A stretch of 64,000 bases of DNA from CAVPTL01 sp963708725 (GTDB lineage: Bacteria; Actinomycetota; Thermoleophilia; Gaiellales; JAICJC01). The position numbers were made by a program, and so were the translations under genes. Positions 18,198 through 27,530 of the stretch are shown here, piece by piece. The notes below the pieces were generated by a model that did no database searches, had not been told where the DNA came from, and saw only the letters and a program-made list of their open reading frames with translations. Positions within the stretch are counted from its first letter, which is position 1; each line of letters opens with the position of its first letter. Where the stretch lies: positions 124,001 to 188,000 of the forward strand of contig CAVPTL010000014.1 in assembly GCA_963708725.1 (NCBI GenBank). The letters run 5' to 3'.

Positions 18198-18979
18198 CTA
18201 CTTCCCGATAAATGTCGGATTTCGCTTCTCGACGAACGCGTTGAGCCCCTCACGCGCGTCCTCGGTCGAGAACATCAGCGAGTACAGGTCGACCTCGTGC
18301 ACAAGATTGCCACCGATGTCGCCGTGAAGGCTCCGGTTGGTCGCCTCTTTCGCGTAGTAGAGCGCCACCGGGCTCTTGGCGGCCATCGCGGTGGCGAGCT
18401 CGATTGCCCTGGGCATCAACTCGGCCGCCGGGTAGACGTGCTGCACCAGACCGCGTTCGAGCGCCTCGGCGGCATCGATCATGCGGCCGGTCAGGATCAG
18501 TTCCTTGGCATAGCCGATGTTCGTTGCCCGCGCGAGGCGCTGAGTGGCACCCCACCCGGGAATGATGCCGAGGTTGATCTCGGGCTGACCGAAATGCGCG
18601 TTCTCCGAGGCCAACCGCACGTCACAGGCAAGCGCCATCTCACAGCCCCCGCCCAGCGCGTACCCGTTGACCGCCGCGATCGTGGGCTTTCGCATCGTCT
18701 CGAGCTTGTGTGCGATCTCCTGGCCGAGCTCCGAATACGCGCGCGCCTCGAGCGGGGTCTTACCGGCCATCTCCTTGATGTCGGCGCCGGCAATGAACGA
18801 GCGCTCGCCGGTACCGGTCAGCACCACCACTCCCACACTGGAGTCAGAGCCCAGGTCGGTGAGCGTGTGCATCAGCTCTTCCATCAAGGCGGTGTTGAGC
18901 GCATTCAAGACCTTCGCGCGGTCGACAGTCACGATCGCAACCCGGCCGTCCAGCGAGATCCGCAACCCGGTACGTGGCA

Positions 18980-18980
<1 letters not shown>
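18198..18980 (-). CDS. Enoyl-CoA hydratase (crotonase family)
   Basis: The 260-residue crotonase-fold enzyme hydrates 2-enoyl-CoA in beta-oxidation. The oxyanion-hole segments are FIAGADIKEM and NGYALGGGCEMALACD. Both catalytic glutamates appear, in GGGCEMA and in HFGQPEINLGIIPGWG, which favours a true hydratase over other family members. It is encoded between the B12-binding subunit (one-base overlap) and etfB (17 bases), consistent with a role in acyl-CoA oxidation. Confidence 0.93.
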
Positions 18981-19378
<398 letters not shown>

Positions 19379-19390
19379 CAGCCAGCGAGT

Positions 19391-19723
19391 CTACCCGGAG
19401 TGCGCCGGGGCGAACACCACCAGCAGCGTGAGATCCTCGGTGATCGAGTGAAACCGGTGCTCGACTCCGACGCCGACAAACACGGTGTCACCGGGCCCCA
19501 CCGGATGGTCGGCGCCGTCCATCTCGATCCTTCCGCGACCGCTGAGCACGTGGTAGATCTCGTCCTCGGCGTGTGGGGTCTGAAGGTCGGGCTCACCCGC
19601 GCGCAGGGCATAGGTGCCGGCGCTCATCGCGGGTACGACCAGGAACTCGTGGTAGCTGTCACCGGATCCGATCCGGGCTGCGTCGATCTGCTCGCGCGTC
19701 CAGATTCCGGTGCGATCGCTCAC
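19391..19723 (-). CDS. Small cupin-domain protein
   Basis: The 110-residue single-domain cupin has motif 1 as TPHAEDEIYHVLSGRG and motif 2 as VGPGDTVFVGVGVEHRFHS, with His and Glu residues suited to one metal ion. The GTG start at 19723 overlaps the histidine kinase stop (GTGA), which is why I prefer it to upstream starts that lie inside the kinase gene. Enzyme or sensor function cannot be told apart. Its tight coupling to the kinase suggests a shared process. Confidence 0.82.
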   Translation of the reverse strand: MSDRTGIWTREQIDAARIGSGDSYHEFLVVPAMSAGTYALRAGEPDLQTPHAEDEIYHVLSGRGRIEMDGADHPVGPGDTVFVGVGVEHRFHSITEDLTLLVVFAPAHSG

Positions 19724-21852
19724 GCGACGACCGCCCGCCGAGGAGTGTTCGATGAGACGACCGGGATCGTGAACGAGACGGTGCAGCCCCCTCCGGGTTG
19801 GCTCGAGACCCCGCAACTGCCACCGGCGAGCCGGATCCGCTCCGTCATCGCCTCGAGCCCCATGTGCAGGCGCAGGTGCTGCGGATCGAGCCGGCGCGGG
19901 TCAAACCCCCGGCCGTCGTCGCGGACGAGGCCGGAGATGCCATCCATGGTGGCAGAGATCCGTACCCAGAGATGCGACGCACCGGAATGTTTGCGGGCAT
20001 TCACCACCGCCTCGCGCACGGTGCGATAGCAGAGCTCCTCGATCACGCCGTCAAACCGGGTGTCAGGGACGTCCACCGAGATCACGAACCCGGCCTCCCG
20101 CGCGGCCTCCTCACACAGCGCGTTGATCGCAAACTTCAGCCCGTGGCGGTCGAACCGCTGGGGACGAAGCTCGAACATGAGGTGGCGAGTGCGTTCCAGC
20201 GCAGCCGAGAGCGCGGACCGGGTTTCCGAGACCAGCGTGGTGGCCGCGGGCGGCTCACCACCGAGCATCCGCTCTATCCGATCGAGGTTGAGCTGAAGCG
20301 CTGCCATCAGTTGCACGGTGTCGTCGTGCAACGCCCGGGCGATGCGACCGCGTTCCTCTTCCTCGGTCAGAAGCATGCGCTCGAGCAGCTGGCCTCGCTG
20401 GTGGTCGAGCTCACGCAGCCGGTCAACGGCGCGCCGCTGGGTGGTCACGTCGCGGACGGTGCCGACAACACGGCCAGATGCCACCCGCCGGCCCTCGACC
20501 TCCAAGAACCGCACGGTGCGATCGGACGGTCGCAGGAGCTTGAACGTAAAGCGAAACTGCTGCGAGCCGATCCGCCGCCGCAGCCGCCGCAGCCGAGCTC
20601 GCTCCTCGCTATCGAGCAGAGCCAGGCACGACCGCAGGCTGGGAACGAACCCGCCTGGATCGACTCCCACAAGCGCGTACAGCTCTTCCGACCACGACAG
20701 GTTCGCGAGCGAGGCATCGGCGGTCCAGGTCGCCATCGCCGCGGCCCGCAGCGCCTCCCCGCGCTCGTGCTCGGCCCGCAGCTGAGCGCTCAGATCTCGT
20801 CCGACCAGCATCATGTCCCGCGCACCGCCGCCGGGTGTCTCGAGCGTGATCGCCGACCACTCGACCATCAATCGATCGCCGGCGGCCGAGCTCACCTCGA
20901 CCACGTGGTCGGAGATCCCGTCCGAGGTGATCATGTCGAGCAGCTCCGGGGCGCTCACCAGATCCTGCACAACCATGCCCAACGCCGCCGCCTCGGGGTG
21001 ACCCAGCAGAACCTCGGCCGCAGGGTTCCAACCCAGAATGTGCCCCAGCGAGTCGACGGTGATCAGCGCAACCGGCATCCGCTCGACATGCTCATCCAGG
21101 CGGCGCCGAAGCCGGGAGCGCTCTCGCGTATCTCGCATCACGACCGCCCTGAAAAGCGGCGTGCCGGTGGCTCCGTCACGAACGATGGAGAGGGTGGCGT
21201 CGACTTCGATCGGCTCTTTGGTGACGGTGTGCATCAGATGGAGCCGGCCCCGCCAGGGAGCCACCGGAGTGTTCCCGTCGACGGCGGGCATCTGTCCACG
21301 CGACTCCGGCATCAGGTAGCCGCCGGTGTCGGGCAAGAGCTCCGCGCCGGCCTCCTGGCCGACCAGCACGCGGCCGGCGCGATTGAGGTAGAGCATGTGG
21401 TCGTCGAGCGAGGCCACCGCGATGAACTCGTCGGCCTGGTCGACCAGCGATTCGAACGAGCGCAAACGGCCGCGGGCCTTTTCCTGCTCACCGATCTCCT
21501 CCAACATCAGGCCGATCGACTCGATCGCCCCGTCGGCGCCCATCACCGGAAAGTAGGTTTGGCGGTAGAGCTCGGTGACACCGTCGGCGGCGGTGTAGGG
21601 GACGAACAGGTCATCAACCTCCTCACCGGTGGCCGCGATGTGCGCAACGGTGGCCATGATCAAGGCGCCGTTTGCGGGCGCGATCTCGAGGATCGATCGG
21701 CCCTCGAACAGCGCTTCGGGCGGCACCTGGGCGGCCCGGGCAGCACCGGCGGTGCCGCCGATCACCGTTCCGTCGGGAGCCAGGATCACCATGACGACGG
21801 GGATCTTCTGGAGCAGACCCTCGAGTGATGCAACATCAGCGATCCCGCCCAC
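19720..21852 (-). CDS. Multi-PAS histidine kinase of the NarL/DesK (HisKA_3) type
   Basis: The 710-residue protein has no membrane helix or signal peptide, so it is probably a cytoplasmic sensor. Four PAS-like domains can be outlined (about residues 10-125, 130-250, 260-375, 385-485), then a HisKA_3 dimerisation region with the phospho-acceptor His in RIARALHDDTVQLMAAL, and a GHKL ATPase domain with EAVVNARKHSG, DDGRGFDP and GLEAMTERIRLAGG. No response regulator lies next to it, so its partner is elsewhere. It starts with GTG at 21852, 7 bases after TAGGGT. It heads the run cupin - B12 subunit - hydratase - etfB - etfA. Confidence 0.93.
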   Translation of the reverse strand: MGGIADVASLEGLLQKIPVVMVILAPDGTVIGGTAGAARAAQVPPEALFEGRSILEIAPANGALIMATVAHIAATGEEVDDLFVPYTAADGVTELYRQTYFPVMGADGAIESIGLMLEEIGEQEKARGRLRSFESLVDQADEFIAVASLDDHMLYLNRAGRVLVGQEAGAELLPDTGGYLMPESRGQMPAVDGNTPVAPWRGRLHLMHTVTKEPIEVDATLSIVRDGATGTPLFRAVVMRDTRERSRLRRRLDEHVERMPVALITVDSLGHILGWNPAAEVLLGHPEAAALGMVVQDLVSAPELLDMITSDGISDHVVEVSSAAGDRLMVEWSAITLETPGGGARDMMLVGRDLSAQLRAEHERGEALRAAAMATWTADASLANLSWSEELYALVGVDPGGFVPSLRSCLALLDSEERARLRRLRRRIGSQQFRFTFKLLRPSDRTVRFLEVEGRRVASGRVVGTVRDVTTQRRAVDRLRELDHQRGQLLERMLLTEEEERGRIARALHDDTVQLMAALQLNLDRIERMLGGEPPAATTLVSETRSALSAALERTRHLMFELRPQRFDRHGLKFAINALCEEAAREAGFVISVDVPDTRFDGVIEELCYRTVREAVVNARKHSGASHLWVRISATMDGISGLVRDDGRGFDPRRLDPQHLRLHMGLEAMTERIRLAGGSCGVSSQPGGGCTVSFTIPVVSSNTPRRAVVA

Positions 21853-21859
21853 GGCGAGA

Positions 21860-21865
21860 ACCCTA
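21860..21865 (-). promoter_or_regulatory. Putative -10 (TAGGGT) for the histidine kinase gene
   Basis: TAGGGT on the minus strand ends 7 bases before the GTG start at 21852, the same spacing as other leaderless-type starts in the window. Confidence 0.45.
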
Positions 21866-21894
21866 TAGCAGGGCCGCGCCGAGTGAGAGCGGGA

Positions 21895-22470
21895 TCATGC
21901 CAGGGACGAACCGGGCCGCCACAGCACGTCCCCGCGGCCGTCGTCATTGGCCCGGCGAGCAAGAATGAAGAGCAGGTCGCTGAGCCGGTTGAGGTACCCC
22001 AATGCGTGGGGGTTCACGGCCACGGTGTGCGCGAGTGCCACCGCGTGGCGTTCGGCCCGCCGGCAGGTGGTGCGGGCGACGTGCAGCGCCGCCGCAGCCG
22101 GGGTGCCGCCGGCCAGCACGAAACTCTCGAGCGGAGCGAGCGTGTCGCCAAAGCGGTCGCACGCGGCTTCGAGCGCCGTCACGTGCTCAGGTGTGATCCG
22201 CAGCCGGCTCTTGCCATGGCCGCGTTCGGTATCCACCGGCACCGACAGGTCGGCACCCAGGTCGAACAGATCGTTTTGCACGCGACGCAACAGGTCGGCC
22301 ACCTCGGAGTCGACGCCGGCGGCAATCGCCACGCCGATCGCGGCCCCGGTCTCGTCGACCGAGCCGTAGGCCCACACACGCGCGTCGTCCTTGGAGACGC
22401 GCTCGCCGTCGCCGAGGGAGGTCTGTCCCGCATCGCCGGCGCGCGTGTAGATCTTGTCGAGGCGTACCAC
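21895..22470 (-). CDS. ATP:cob(I)alamin adenosyltransferase (PduO type)
   Basis: The 191-residue enzyme makes adenosylcobalamin, the cofactor of methylmalonyl-CoA mutase. Family marks are KIYTRAGDAGQTSLGDG at the N-terminus (ATP loop), the VDETGAAIG helix, VQNDLFDLGADLS, and the C-terminal CRRAERHAVALA and NRLSDLLFILARRAN helices. It is trimeric in known homologues. The B12-binding mutase subunit lies 2.5 kb downstream on the same strand. The GTG start follows a TAGGCT box by 7 bases. Confidence 0.95.
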   Translation of the reverse strand: MVRLDKIYTRAGDAGQTSLGDGERVSKDDARVWAYGSVDETGAAIGVAIAAGVDSEVADLLRRVQNDLFDLGADLSVPVDTERGHGKSRLRITPEHVTALEAACDRFGDTLAPLESFVLAGGTPAAAALHVARTTCRRAERHAVALAHTVAVNPHALGYLNRLSDLLFILARRANDDGRGDVLWRPGSSLA

Positions 22471-22477
22471 GAGTCAG

Positions 22478-22483
22478 AGCCTA
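22478..22483 (-). promoter_or_regulatory. Putative -10 (TAGGCT) for the adenosyltransferase gene
   Basis: TAGGCT on the minus strand ends 7 bases before the GTG at 22470; it overlaps the end region of the LysR gene. Confidence 0.45.
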
Positions 22484-22488
22484 GCCGA

Positions 22489-23388
22489 TCAACTCGGGGG
22501 CTCCTGGTGCTCGCGCCGGAGCTCTGCGAGCAGCGCCGAAACGGCCGGGCCCGGCTGCTCGCCGCGCCGCCATCCGAGCACGAAGCCCCACTCCAGCAAT
22601 GGCTCTTCCAGAGAGATCTCACGCAGACGCCCCTCGGCGAGCTCGCGCCGCACCGAGATCTCCGGAACGATTGCGAGACCGAGGCCGGCTTCCACGCAGC
22701 TCTTGACCGCCTCCAGGCTGAACGCCTCCAGCCGCCCGGCGGGCTCCACCGAAGCGGTGTGCAGCAGCTGGTCGAGCTCGCGCCGGTTGATCGTGCCCTG
22801 ATCGCGCATGACGAGCACGTGCGCGCCGAGGTCGGCAAGCGTGCGGGGATCGCTCTCGCCGCGCCCGGGAGCCCCGATCAGGATCGTTCGCCCGTGCCCG
22901 AACCGGGCGATCTCGAGATCACCGGGATCGGTGTGCTCGGTGAGCATGGCCGCATCGACCTCTCCCGATCGCAGCGCCGACAGCACCCTGGCCTCGTCAC
23001 CGACGACGAACCCCACATCGAGGCTCGGCAGCCGCTCGCGCAACCTCGCAATCGCCGGCGGCAGCACATAGGTGGCCAGCGCCTCCCCGCCCGAGACCCA
23101 CAGCCTCAGCCGATCGCTTGCGACCACCCGGTTGAGAGCCGCTTCGGCCTCGGCATCCAGCACCAGCGCCCGCTCGGCGTACGGAAGCAGCGCCCGCCCC
23201 GCGGGAGTGAGGTGCACAGAACGCGGCGCTCTCACCAAAAGCGCGGTGCCCACGCGCTGCTCGAGCGCCCGCACCGCACCGGAGACGGTTGGCTGTGACA
23301 CACCCAGCCGCTCGGCGGCACGGGTGAAGCTTCCCGCTGCGGCCACCTCGACGAGCGCGGCTATCTGAGCGGTCGGGTAAATAGGCAT
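22489..23388 (-). CDS. LysR-family transcription regulator
   Basis: The 299-residue protein has an N-terminal winged helix-turn-helix (residues 1-65: IAALVEVAAAGSFTRAAERLGVSQPTVSGAVRALEQRVG) and a periplasmic-binding-like effector domain (about 90-290) with GLGLAIVPEISV near the end. It is divergent from an MFS transporter gene, the classic layout in which the regulator controls itself and its neighbour. A TATAAT box lies 6 bases before its ATG, and a dyad at 23380-23397 covers that box and the start codon. Confidence 0.93.
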   Translation of the reverse strand: MPIYPTAQIAALVEVAAAGSFTRAAERLGVSQPTVSGAVRALEQRVGTALLVRAPRSVHLTPAGRALLPYAERALVLDAEAEAALNRVVASDRLRLWVSGGEALATYVLPPAIARLRERLPSLDVGFVVGDEARVLSALRSGEVDAAMLTEHTDPGDLEIARFGHGRTILIGAPGRGESDPRTLADLGAHVLVMRDQGTINRRELDQLLHTASVEPAGRLEAFSLEAVKSCVEAGLGLAIVPEISVRRELAEGRLREISLEEPLLEWGFVLGWRRGEQPGPAVSALLAELRREHQEPPS

Positions 23389-23397
23389 ACACCTATT
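23380..23397. promoter_or_regulatory. LysR-type operator dyad over the regulator's start codon
   Basis: AATAGG and CCTATT are perfect inverted 6-bp arms 6 bases apart. The element spans the lysR ATG (23388) and overlaps its TATAAT box (minus 23400-23395), as expected for autorepression. It resembles LysR/OxyR-type ATAG...CTAT sites but the spacer is one base longer than in OxyR sites. Confidence 0.6.
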
Positions 23398-23400
23398 ATA
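23395..23400 (-). promoter_or_regulatory. -10 box TATAAT of the LysR-regulator gene
   Basis: A perfect TATAAT on the minus strand ends 6 bases before the ATG at 23388, predicting a leaderless mRNA. Confidence 0.6.
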
Positions 23401-23440
23401 ACGGAACCTCTACGTGTTTTGTCTATCGAGATCTGGGCGG

Positions 23441-23446
23441 TAATGT
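23441..23446 (+). promoter_or_regulatory. Putative -10 (TAATGT) of the MFS transporter gene
   Basis: TAATGT ends exactly 6 bases before the ATG at 23453; the transcript would start at the ATG. Confidence 0.5.
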
Positions 23447-23452
23447 GAGGTC

Positions 23453-24655
23453 ATGTCCCGCCAGCGCTCCATCCTGCTCTACGCCATCGGCTCGCAGGCC
23501 GCGCTGTCGATGATCACGTTTGGACTGCCGGCCATCGGCAGCGACATCGAGCAGAAGTTCGGGCTCGGTGCCGCCGCATTCGGGGCGGTGTTCGCCGCGG
23601 TCGGTGTCGGCTCGGGACTCGCATTGGTACCTGCGGGCATGCTGGTCGATCGCTACGGCGCACGCAAAATCCTGATCGCCGGCGGGACGGTCACGGGCAT
23701 GGGACTGATCGGCGCCGCGTTTGCCCCAAACGCCTACGCATATGCGGCGGCGCTGTTCGTCGCCGGAGTGGGCGGGGCGGGGGTGCCGGTGGCGGGAATG
23801 ACGTCGCTGCTGCGCGAGTTCGCGCCGCAGGAGCGTGGCATGGCCCTGGGCTGGCGTCAGCTGGCGGTGCCGCTCGGCGGCGCGGTGGGATCGATCGCGT
23901 TGCCTGCACTCGTGTCGATCGGTGGGCTGCGCCTGGCGATGCTGGTCGCTGCGGTGGCCGCGAGTGGCCTCGCCTTCGGCTTTGCCACCGTCGCCGGTGA
24001 CGACCGCAGCGAGGTGCGCTCGCGCGGGCTCGGCGGCGTGCTTTCGATCCCCCAGATGCGGCGGCTGCTGGCCGTTGGGTTCCTGTACGTGTGGGGGCTC
24101 GGCGGCGTGCTTGCCTACTACATCCCCGCCGCCGAGTCCGGAGGGCTGTCGGCCACCCAGGCCGCCATCGGGTTCACCGTGGTCAACATCACCGCCGCGC
24201 TCTCGCGGATCGTGTGGGGCCGCCTGGCCGACAAGAACTCGGGCACTCGGAGGATCAACGTGCTGCGCTCGACCGGGCTGGTCGCCGCGGCGGGGGCGGT
24301 GCTGATGCCAATCGCGCTGGCAACCGGCACGGTCACCTCCCTGGCCGCGACCGTGGCCCTGGCCTTCGGGGTGTTCGGCTTCAACGGCGTCCTGTACCTG
24401 ACCGCCGGGGAGATCGCCGGCGCCGACCGCGCCGGCCGCGCGGTGGGGCTCGCCTCGATGGTGGTATTCGGATGGGGATCACTGGCCGCCCCGGTTGCCG
24501 GTCTGGCGATCGAGGCAACGGGCTACAACGTCGTGTGGGGGATCGCCGCCGCCACCGGAATCGCCGGCGCCCTGGTGGCAAGCTCGATGTTGCGCTCGAC
24601 ACGCGGCACCAACGACCGCATACTCGATGGATGGGACGCGGCCTCAACCGACTGA
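23453..24655 (+). CDS. Major facilitator superfamily transporter
   Basis: The 400-residue polytopic protein has about 12 hydrophobic helices. The loop between helices 2 and 3 carries the MFS motif as GMLVDRYGARKILIAGG, and a related RLADKNSGTRRI loop starts the second half, showing the usual internal duplication. Acidic and basic residues are rare in the helices. It is divergent from a LysR regulator, which probably controls it in response to the substrate. Substrate is unknown. Confidence 0.92.
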   Translation: MSRQRSILLYAIGSQAALSMITFGLPAIGSDIEQKFGLGAAAFGAVFAAVGVGSGLALVPAGMLVDRYGARKILIAGGTVTGMGLIGAAFAPNAYAYAAALFVAGVGGAGVPVAGMTSLLREFAPQERGMALGWRQLAVPLGGAVGSIALPALVSIGGLRLAMLVAAVAASGLAFGFATVAGDDRSEVRSRGLGGVLSIPQMRRLLAVGFLYVWGLGGVLAYYIPAAESGGLSATQAAIGFTVVNITAALSRIVWGRLADKNSGTRRINVLRSTGLVAAAGAVLMPIALATGTVTSLAATVALAFGVFGFNGVLYLTAGEIAGADRAGRAVGLASMVVFGWGSLAAPVAGLAIEATGYNVVWGIAAATGIAGALVASSMLRSTRGTNDRILDGWDAASTD

Positions 24656-24689
24656 CGGGCGGCTCGACCGTCGCGGCCGCGGCCGCCTC

Positions 24690-25040
24690 GTGAACCCGGT
24701 CGCTCGAGCGCTGATGATGGCGGGCGGCACGCTCGCGCTCGTGGTCGCCACCACAATCGGACTCGCCGACACCGCGGTGCTCACGGTGGCACTCTCGGGA
24801 GCCGCCAGCGCGGGCCTCGCGTGGCGGATGAGCCGGCTTCGCCCGGGAGGGCTCCAGAATCTGTACGCATGGGCGTGCTGCGTGTTCGGCGCCACCACGG
24901 CGGGGCAGGGCTACCTCGCGATCAGCCTGGGCGTGACCGGTACATCGAGCCTCCAGGCGTGGCTGTGGGTGATCGCCGGGCTGATGGTCATCTCCGGCGC
25001 CACCGTCGCTTTGCTCCGAAAACCGCGCCCAGCCCGCTAG
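24690..25040 (+). CDS. Small hypothetical membrane protein
   Basis: I do not recognise it. From the GTG at 24690 (VNPVARALMMAGGTLALVVATTIG) it encodes 116 residues with about four hydrophobic helices and an RKPRPAR tail. It lies 34 bases after the MFS gene on the same strand and is probably co-transcribed. ATG codons at 24714 and 24717 are alternative starts. Its end is two bases from the convergent lipoprotein gene. Confidence 0.6.
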   Translation: MNPVARALMMAGGTLALVVATTIGLADTAVLTVALSGAASAGLAWRMSRLRPGGLQNLYAWACCVFGATTAGQGYLAISLGVTGTSSLQAWLWVIAGLMVISGATVALLRKPRPAR

Positions 25041-25042
25041 GG

Positions 25043-25453
25043 CTACATCGGGCGCACGCAGTCGGTACAGCCGTCGAGCGTCACGGCTGGCCCTCCCACC
25101 TGAGCCCACCGTCCGACCGTATACGGCTGGCCGCCGATCGGCGCGAGAAACACGCGGCTCTGTCCGGGAACGTGCACGCTGAAGCTCCCGTCCGACGCCG
25201 TTTTCACCTGCGCAACCGGGGCGGGCGGATTGGCCATCACCGGGCCGAACGAGATTGGCCGCGGATACACGCCGATGGTGGCGCCCGCGACCGGCGAGGT
25301 GGTGCCGGGATCGGACGAGGTGTGCTTGACGAAGGTGCCGGTGACCAGATCGCCGCCGCCCGTGGACGGCCCGCCGGAGGACCCCGACCCCGAACTCTGG
25401 CCACAGGCCGACAACATCAGCGTCACGAAAACGGCTGTGAGGATCACTCTCAT
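25043..25453 (-). CDS. Small secreted lipoprotein of unknown function
   Basis: The ATG at 25453 gives 136 residues: a short signal MRVILTAVFVTLMLSAC with lipobox LSAC (Cys17), a Ser/Gly-rich linker (GSGSSGGPSTGGG), then an all-beta-like domain containing VAGATIGVYP and KTASDGSFSVHVP, which resembles carboxypeptidase-regulatory or bacterial Ig-like folds. Two C-terminal cysteines (GCTDC) may form a disulfide. It lies 31 bases downstream of the hydroxyacyl-CoA dehydrogenase gene. No function can be assigned. Confidence 0.75.
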   Translation of the reverse strand: MRVILTAVFVTLMLSACGQSSGSGSSGGPSTGGGDLVTGTFVKHTSSDPGTTSPVAGATIGVYPRPISFGPVMANPPAPVAQVKTASDGSFSVHVPGQSRVFLAPIGGQPYTVGRWAQVGGPAVTLDGCTDCVRPM

Positions 25454-25484
25454 ACTGCTTAGACGGCTCCCGGCCGCCTGCGGT

Positions 25485-26330
25485 TCACGTGGTCGTGTAG
25501 TCGTAGAAGCCGCGCCCGGACTTACGGCCCAGCCGACCGGCCTCGACATAGCTGCGAAGCAGTGGGCACGGACGGTATTTCGCGTCACCCAGGCCCTCGT
25601 GGAGCACTTCCATGATCGCCAGCACCGTGTCCAGACCGATCAGATCGGCCAGCGTCAGCGGCCCCATCGGGTGGTTCATCCCGAGCTTCATCACCGTGTC
25701 GATCGACTCGCGATCACCGACACCCTCCATCAGGCAGTAGACGGCCTCGTTGATCATCGGCACCAGAATCCGGTTGGAGATGAATCCCGGGTAGTCGTTT
25801 GCCTCGGCGACGGTCTTGCCCATTCGCTCGGCCGCCGCTCGCACCGTCTCGGTGGTCTCGTCACTGGTCTCGAGCCCCCGGATCACCTCGACCAGCGGCA
25901 TCAGCGGCACGGGATTCATGAAGTGCATCCCCACCACCCGGTCGGGTCGTGACGTCACCGCCGCAAGCTTGGTGATCGGAATCGAGCTGGTATTGGAGGC
26001 CAGCACAGCACCGGCACCGGCCGCCGCATCGATCTCCTTGAAGATCCGCAACTTGAGCTCGACGTTCTCGGTGGCGGCCTCGATCGCGAGGTCAGCCTCG
26101 ACCGGCGCCGAGGAGGACGTAATCCGCCCGAGCGCCGCTGTGGCCGCATCGCCGTCCACCTTGCCCTTGTCCACCAGCTTGGCCAGCGAGCGCTCGATCC
26201 CCGATCGCGCCCGCTCGAGCTGCGAATCAGCGACATCGACCAGGGTGACGTCGAAGCCTGCGACCGCGGCGACCTGCGCGATCCCCGCCCCCATCTGGCC
26301 CGCGCCGACGACGCAGATGCGCTGCGTCAC
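25485..26330 (-). CDS. 3-hydroxybutyryl-CoA / 3-hydroxyacyl-CoA dehydrogenase
   Basis: The 281-residue NAD-dependent enzyme oxidises 3-hydroxyacyl-CoA. It has an N-terminal Rossmann fold (ICVVGAGQMGAGIAQVAAVAGFDVTLVD), the SNTSSIPIT segment, GMHFMNPVPLMPLVEVI with the catalytic His, and DYPGFISNRILVPMINEAV at the domain junction, then the NHPMGPLTLADLIGLD C-terminal block. Its start overlaps the thiolase stop by four bases, so steps 3 and 4 of the beta-oxidation spiral are coupled. Confidence 0.95.
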   Translation of the reverse strand: MTQRICVVGAGQMGAGIAQVAAVAGFDVTLVDVADSQLERARSGIERSLAKLVDKGKVDGDAATAALGRITSSSAPVEADLAIEAATENVELKLRIFKEIDAAAGAGAVLASNTSSIPITKLAAVTSRPDRVVGMHFMNPVPLMPLVEVIRGLETSDETTETVRAAAERMGKTVAEANDYPGFISNRILVPMINEAVYCLMEGVGDRESIDTVMKLGMNHPMGPLTLADLIGLDTVLAIMEVLHEGLGDAKYRPCPLLRSYVEAGRLGRKSGRGFYDYTTT

Positions 26331-27511
26331 GGCGCCGGCACCTCGAGCACGATGGCGTCGCCCTGCGCGGCGCCCGAGCAGATCGCCCCCACCCCGATAC
26401 CACCGCCACGGCGGCGCAGCTCGTGAATCAGTGTGATCATCAGCCGGGCTCCAGAAGCGCCCACCGGATGTCCCAGCGCGACCGCGCCGCCGTTCACGTT
26501 GACCTTCTCCGGATCGACGTCGAGCAGCTTGATCGTGTTGAGGGCGACGGCGCTGAACGCCTCGTTGACCTCGATCAGGTCGACCTGGTCGAGCGTCAGC
26601 CCGGCCTTGGCGAGCGCTGATCGAGTGGCCCCCGCCGGCGTGCGCACGAGGTAGGCGTAGTCGTCTGCGACGTGCCCGCTGGCCAGGATCCGGGCGAGCG
26701 GGGCGTGGCCATGCTCGGCCGCCCAGTCCTCGTCGGCGAGCACCATCGCGGCGGCACCGTCGTTGACCCCCGGGGCGTTCCCGGCAGTTGTGGCGCCGTC
26801 GCGGCTGAACACCGGCCGCAGTGCTGCGAGCTTCTCGGCCGAGGTGTCGCGGCGTGGGCCCTCATCGTGCTCGACCACCGTGTCGCCCTTGCGACCGGAG
26901 ATCGTGATCGGCGCGATCTCCTCGGCGAACTTGCCCGATTCGATCGCGGCCACCGCGCGCTGGTGGCTGCGCAGCGCCCACGCGTCCTGGGCCTCGCGCC
27001 CGATCCCGATCTCGGCACTGACGTCGGAGTTCTGGGCGGCCATGATCTTGCCGTCGAAGGTGCAGGTGAGGCCGTCGTAGGTCATCGAGTCGACCAGCAC
27101 ACCGTCGCCCATCGTGTACCCAAAGCGGGCCTTGGGGACGAGATACGGGGCGTTGGACATGCTCTCCATGCCCCCTGCAAGCACCACCCGGTATTCCCCA
27201 GCGCGGATGTAGATGTCGGCCATCGCCGCTGCCCGCATGCCCGAGGCGCACACCTTGTTGATCGTCTCTGACCCGGTCGTGTTGGGCAGCCCGATCCCTG
27301 CCGAGACCTGCCGCGAGGGGATCTGACCGGCACCTGCCTGCAATACCTCACCCATCACCACGTAGTCGATCTGGTCGGTCGAGACGCCCGAGCGCTCCAG
27401 CGCAGCAGCTGCGGCATGCGTGCCGAGTTGTGGCCCCGACAGCGACGCGAGTCCGCCGCCGAGGCGGCCAAACGGGGTGCGGGCCGCTCCGATGACGACG
27501 GTTCTTGCCAT
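26327..27511 (-). CDS. Acetyl-CoA acetyltransferase / 3-ketoacyl-CoA thiolase
   Basis: The 394-residue thiolase has the acylated Cys in INKVCASGMRAAAMA, the NVNGGAVALGHPVGASGAR His motif and the second catalytic Cys in GVGAICSGAAQGDAI. The biosynthetic or degradative direction cannot be told from sequence. I choose the ATG at 27511, not the TTG two codons before it, because AAGGAG lies 8 bases upstream. It diverges from the trp operon with a shared promoter region. Confidence 0.95.
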   Translation of the reverse strand: MARTVVIGAARTPFGRLGGGLASLSGPQLGTHAAAAALERSGVSTDQIDYVVMGEVLQAGAGQIPSRQVSAGIGLPNTTGSETINKVCASGMRAAAMADIYIRAGEYRVVLAGGMESMSNAPYLVPKARFGYTMGDGVLVDSMTYDGLTCTFDGKIMAAQNSDVSAEIGIGREAQDAWALRSHQRAVAAIESGKFAEEIAPITISGRKGDTVVEHDEGPRRDTSAEKLAALRPVFSRDGATTAGNAPGVNDGAAAMVLADEDWAAEHGHAPLARILASGHVADDYAYLVRTPAGATRSALAKAGLTLDQVDLIEVNEAFSAVALNTIKLLDVDPEKVNVNGGAVALGHPVGASGARLMITLIHELRRRGGGIGVGAICSGAAQGDAIVLEVPAP

Positions 27512-27530
27512 ACCCAACGCTCCTTAAAAC

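Noticed and set aside
19798..21828. Very long open frame (676 codons) antisense to the histidine kinase
   Set aside because: GC-rich genes leave long open frames on the other strand. The translation is rich in Arg, His, Gln and Gly with no recognisable domain, while the sense frame has intact PAS, HisKA_3 and HATPase motifs.
23381..23396. OxyR binding site
   Set aside because: ATAG and CTAT are present but separated by eight rather than seven bases, and the regulator beside it has no sign of peroxide-sensing cysteines in the OxyR context.
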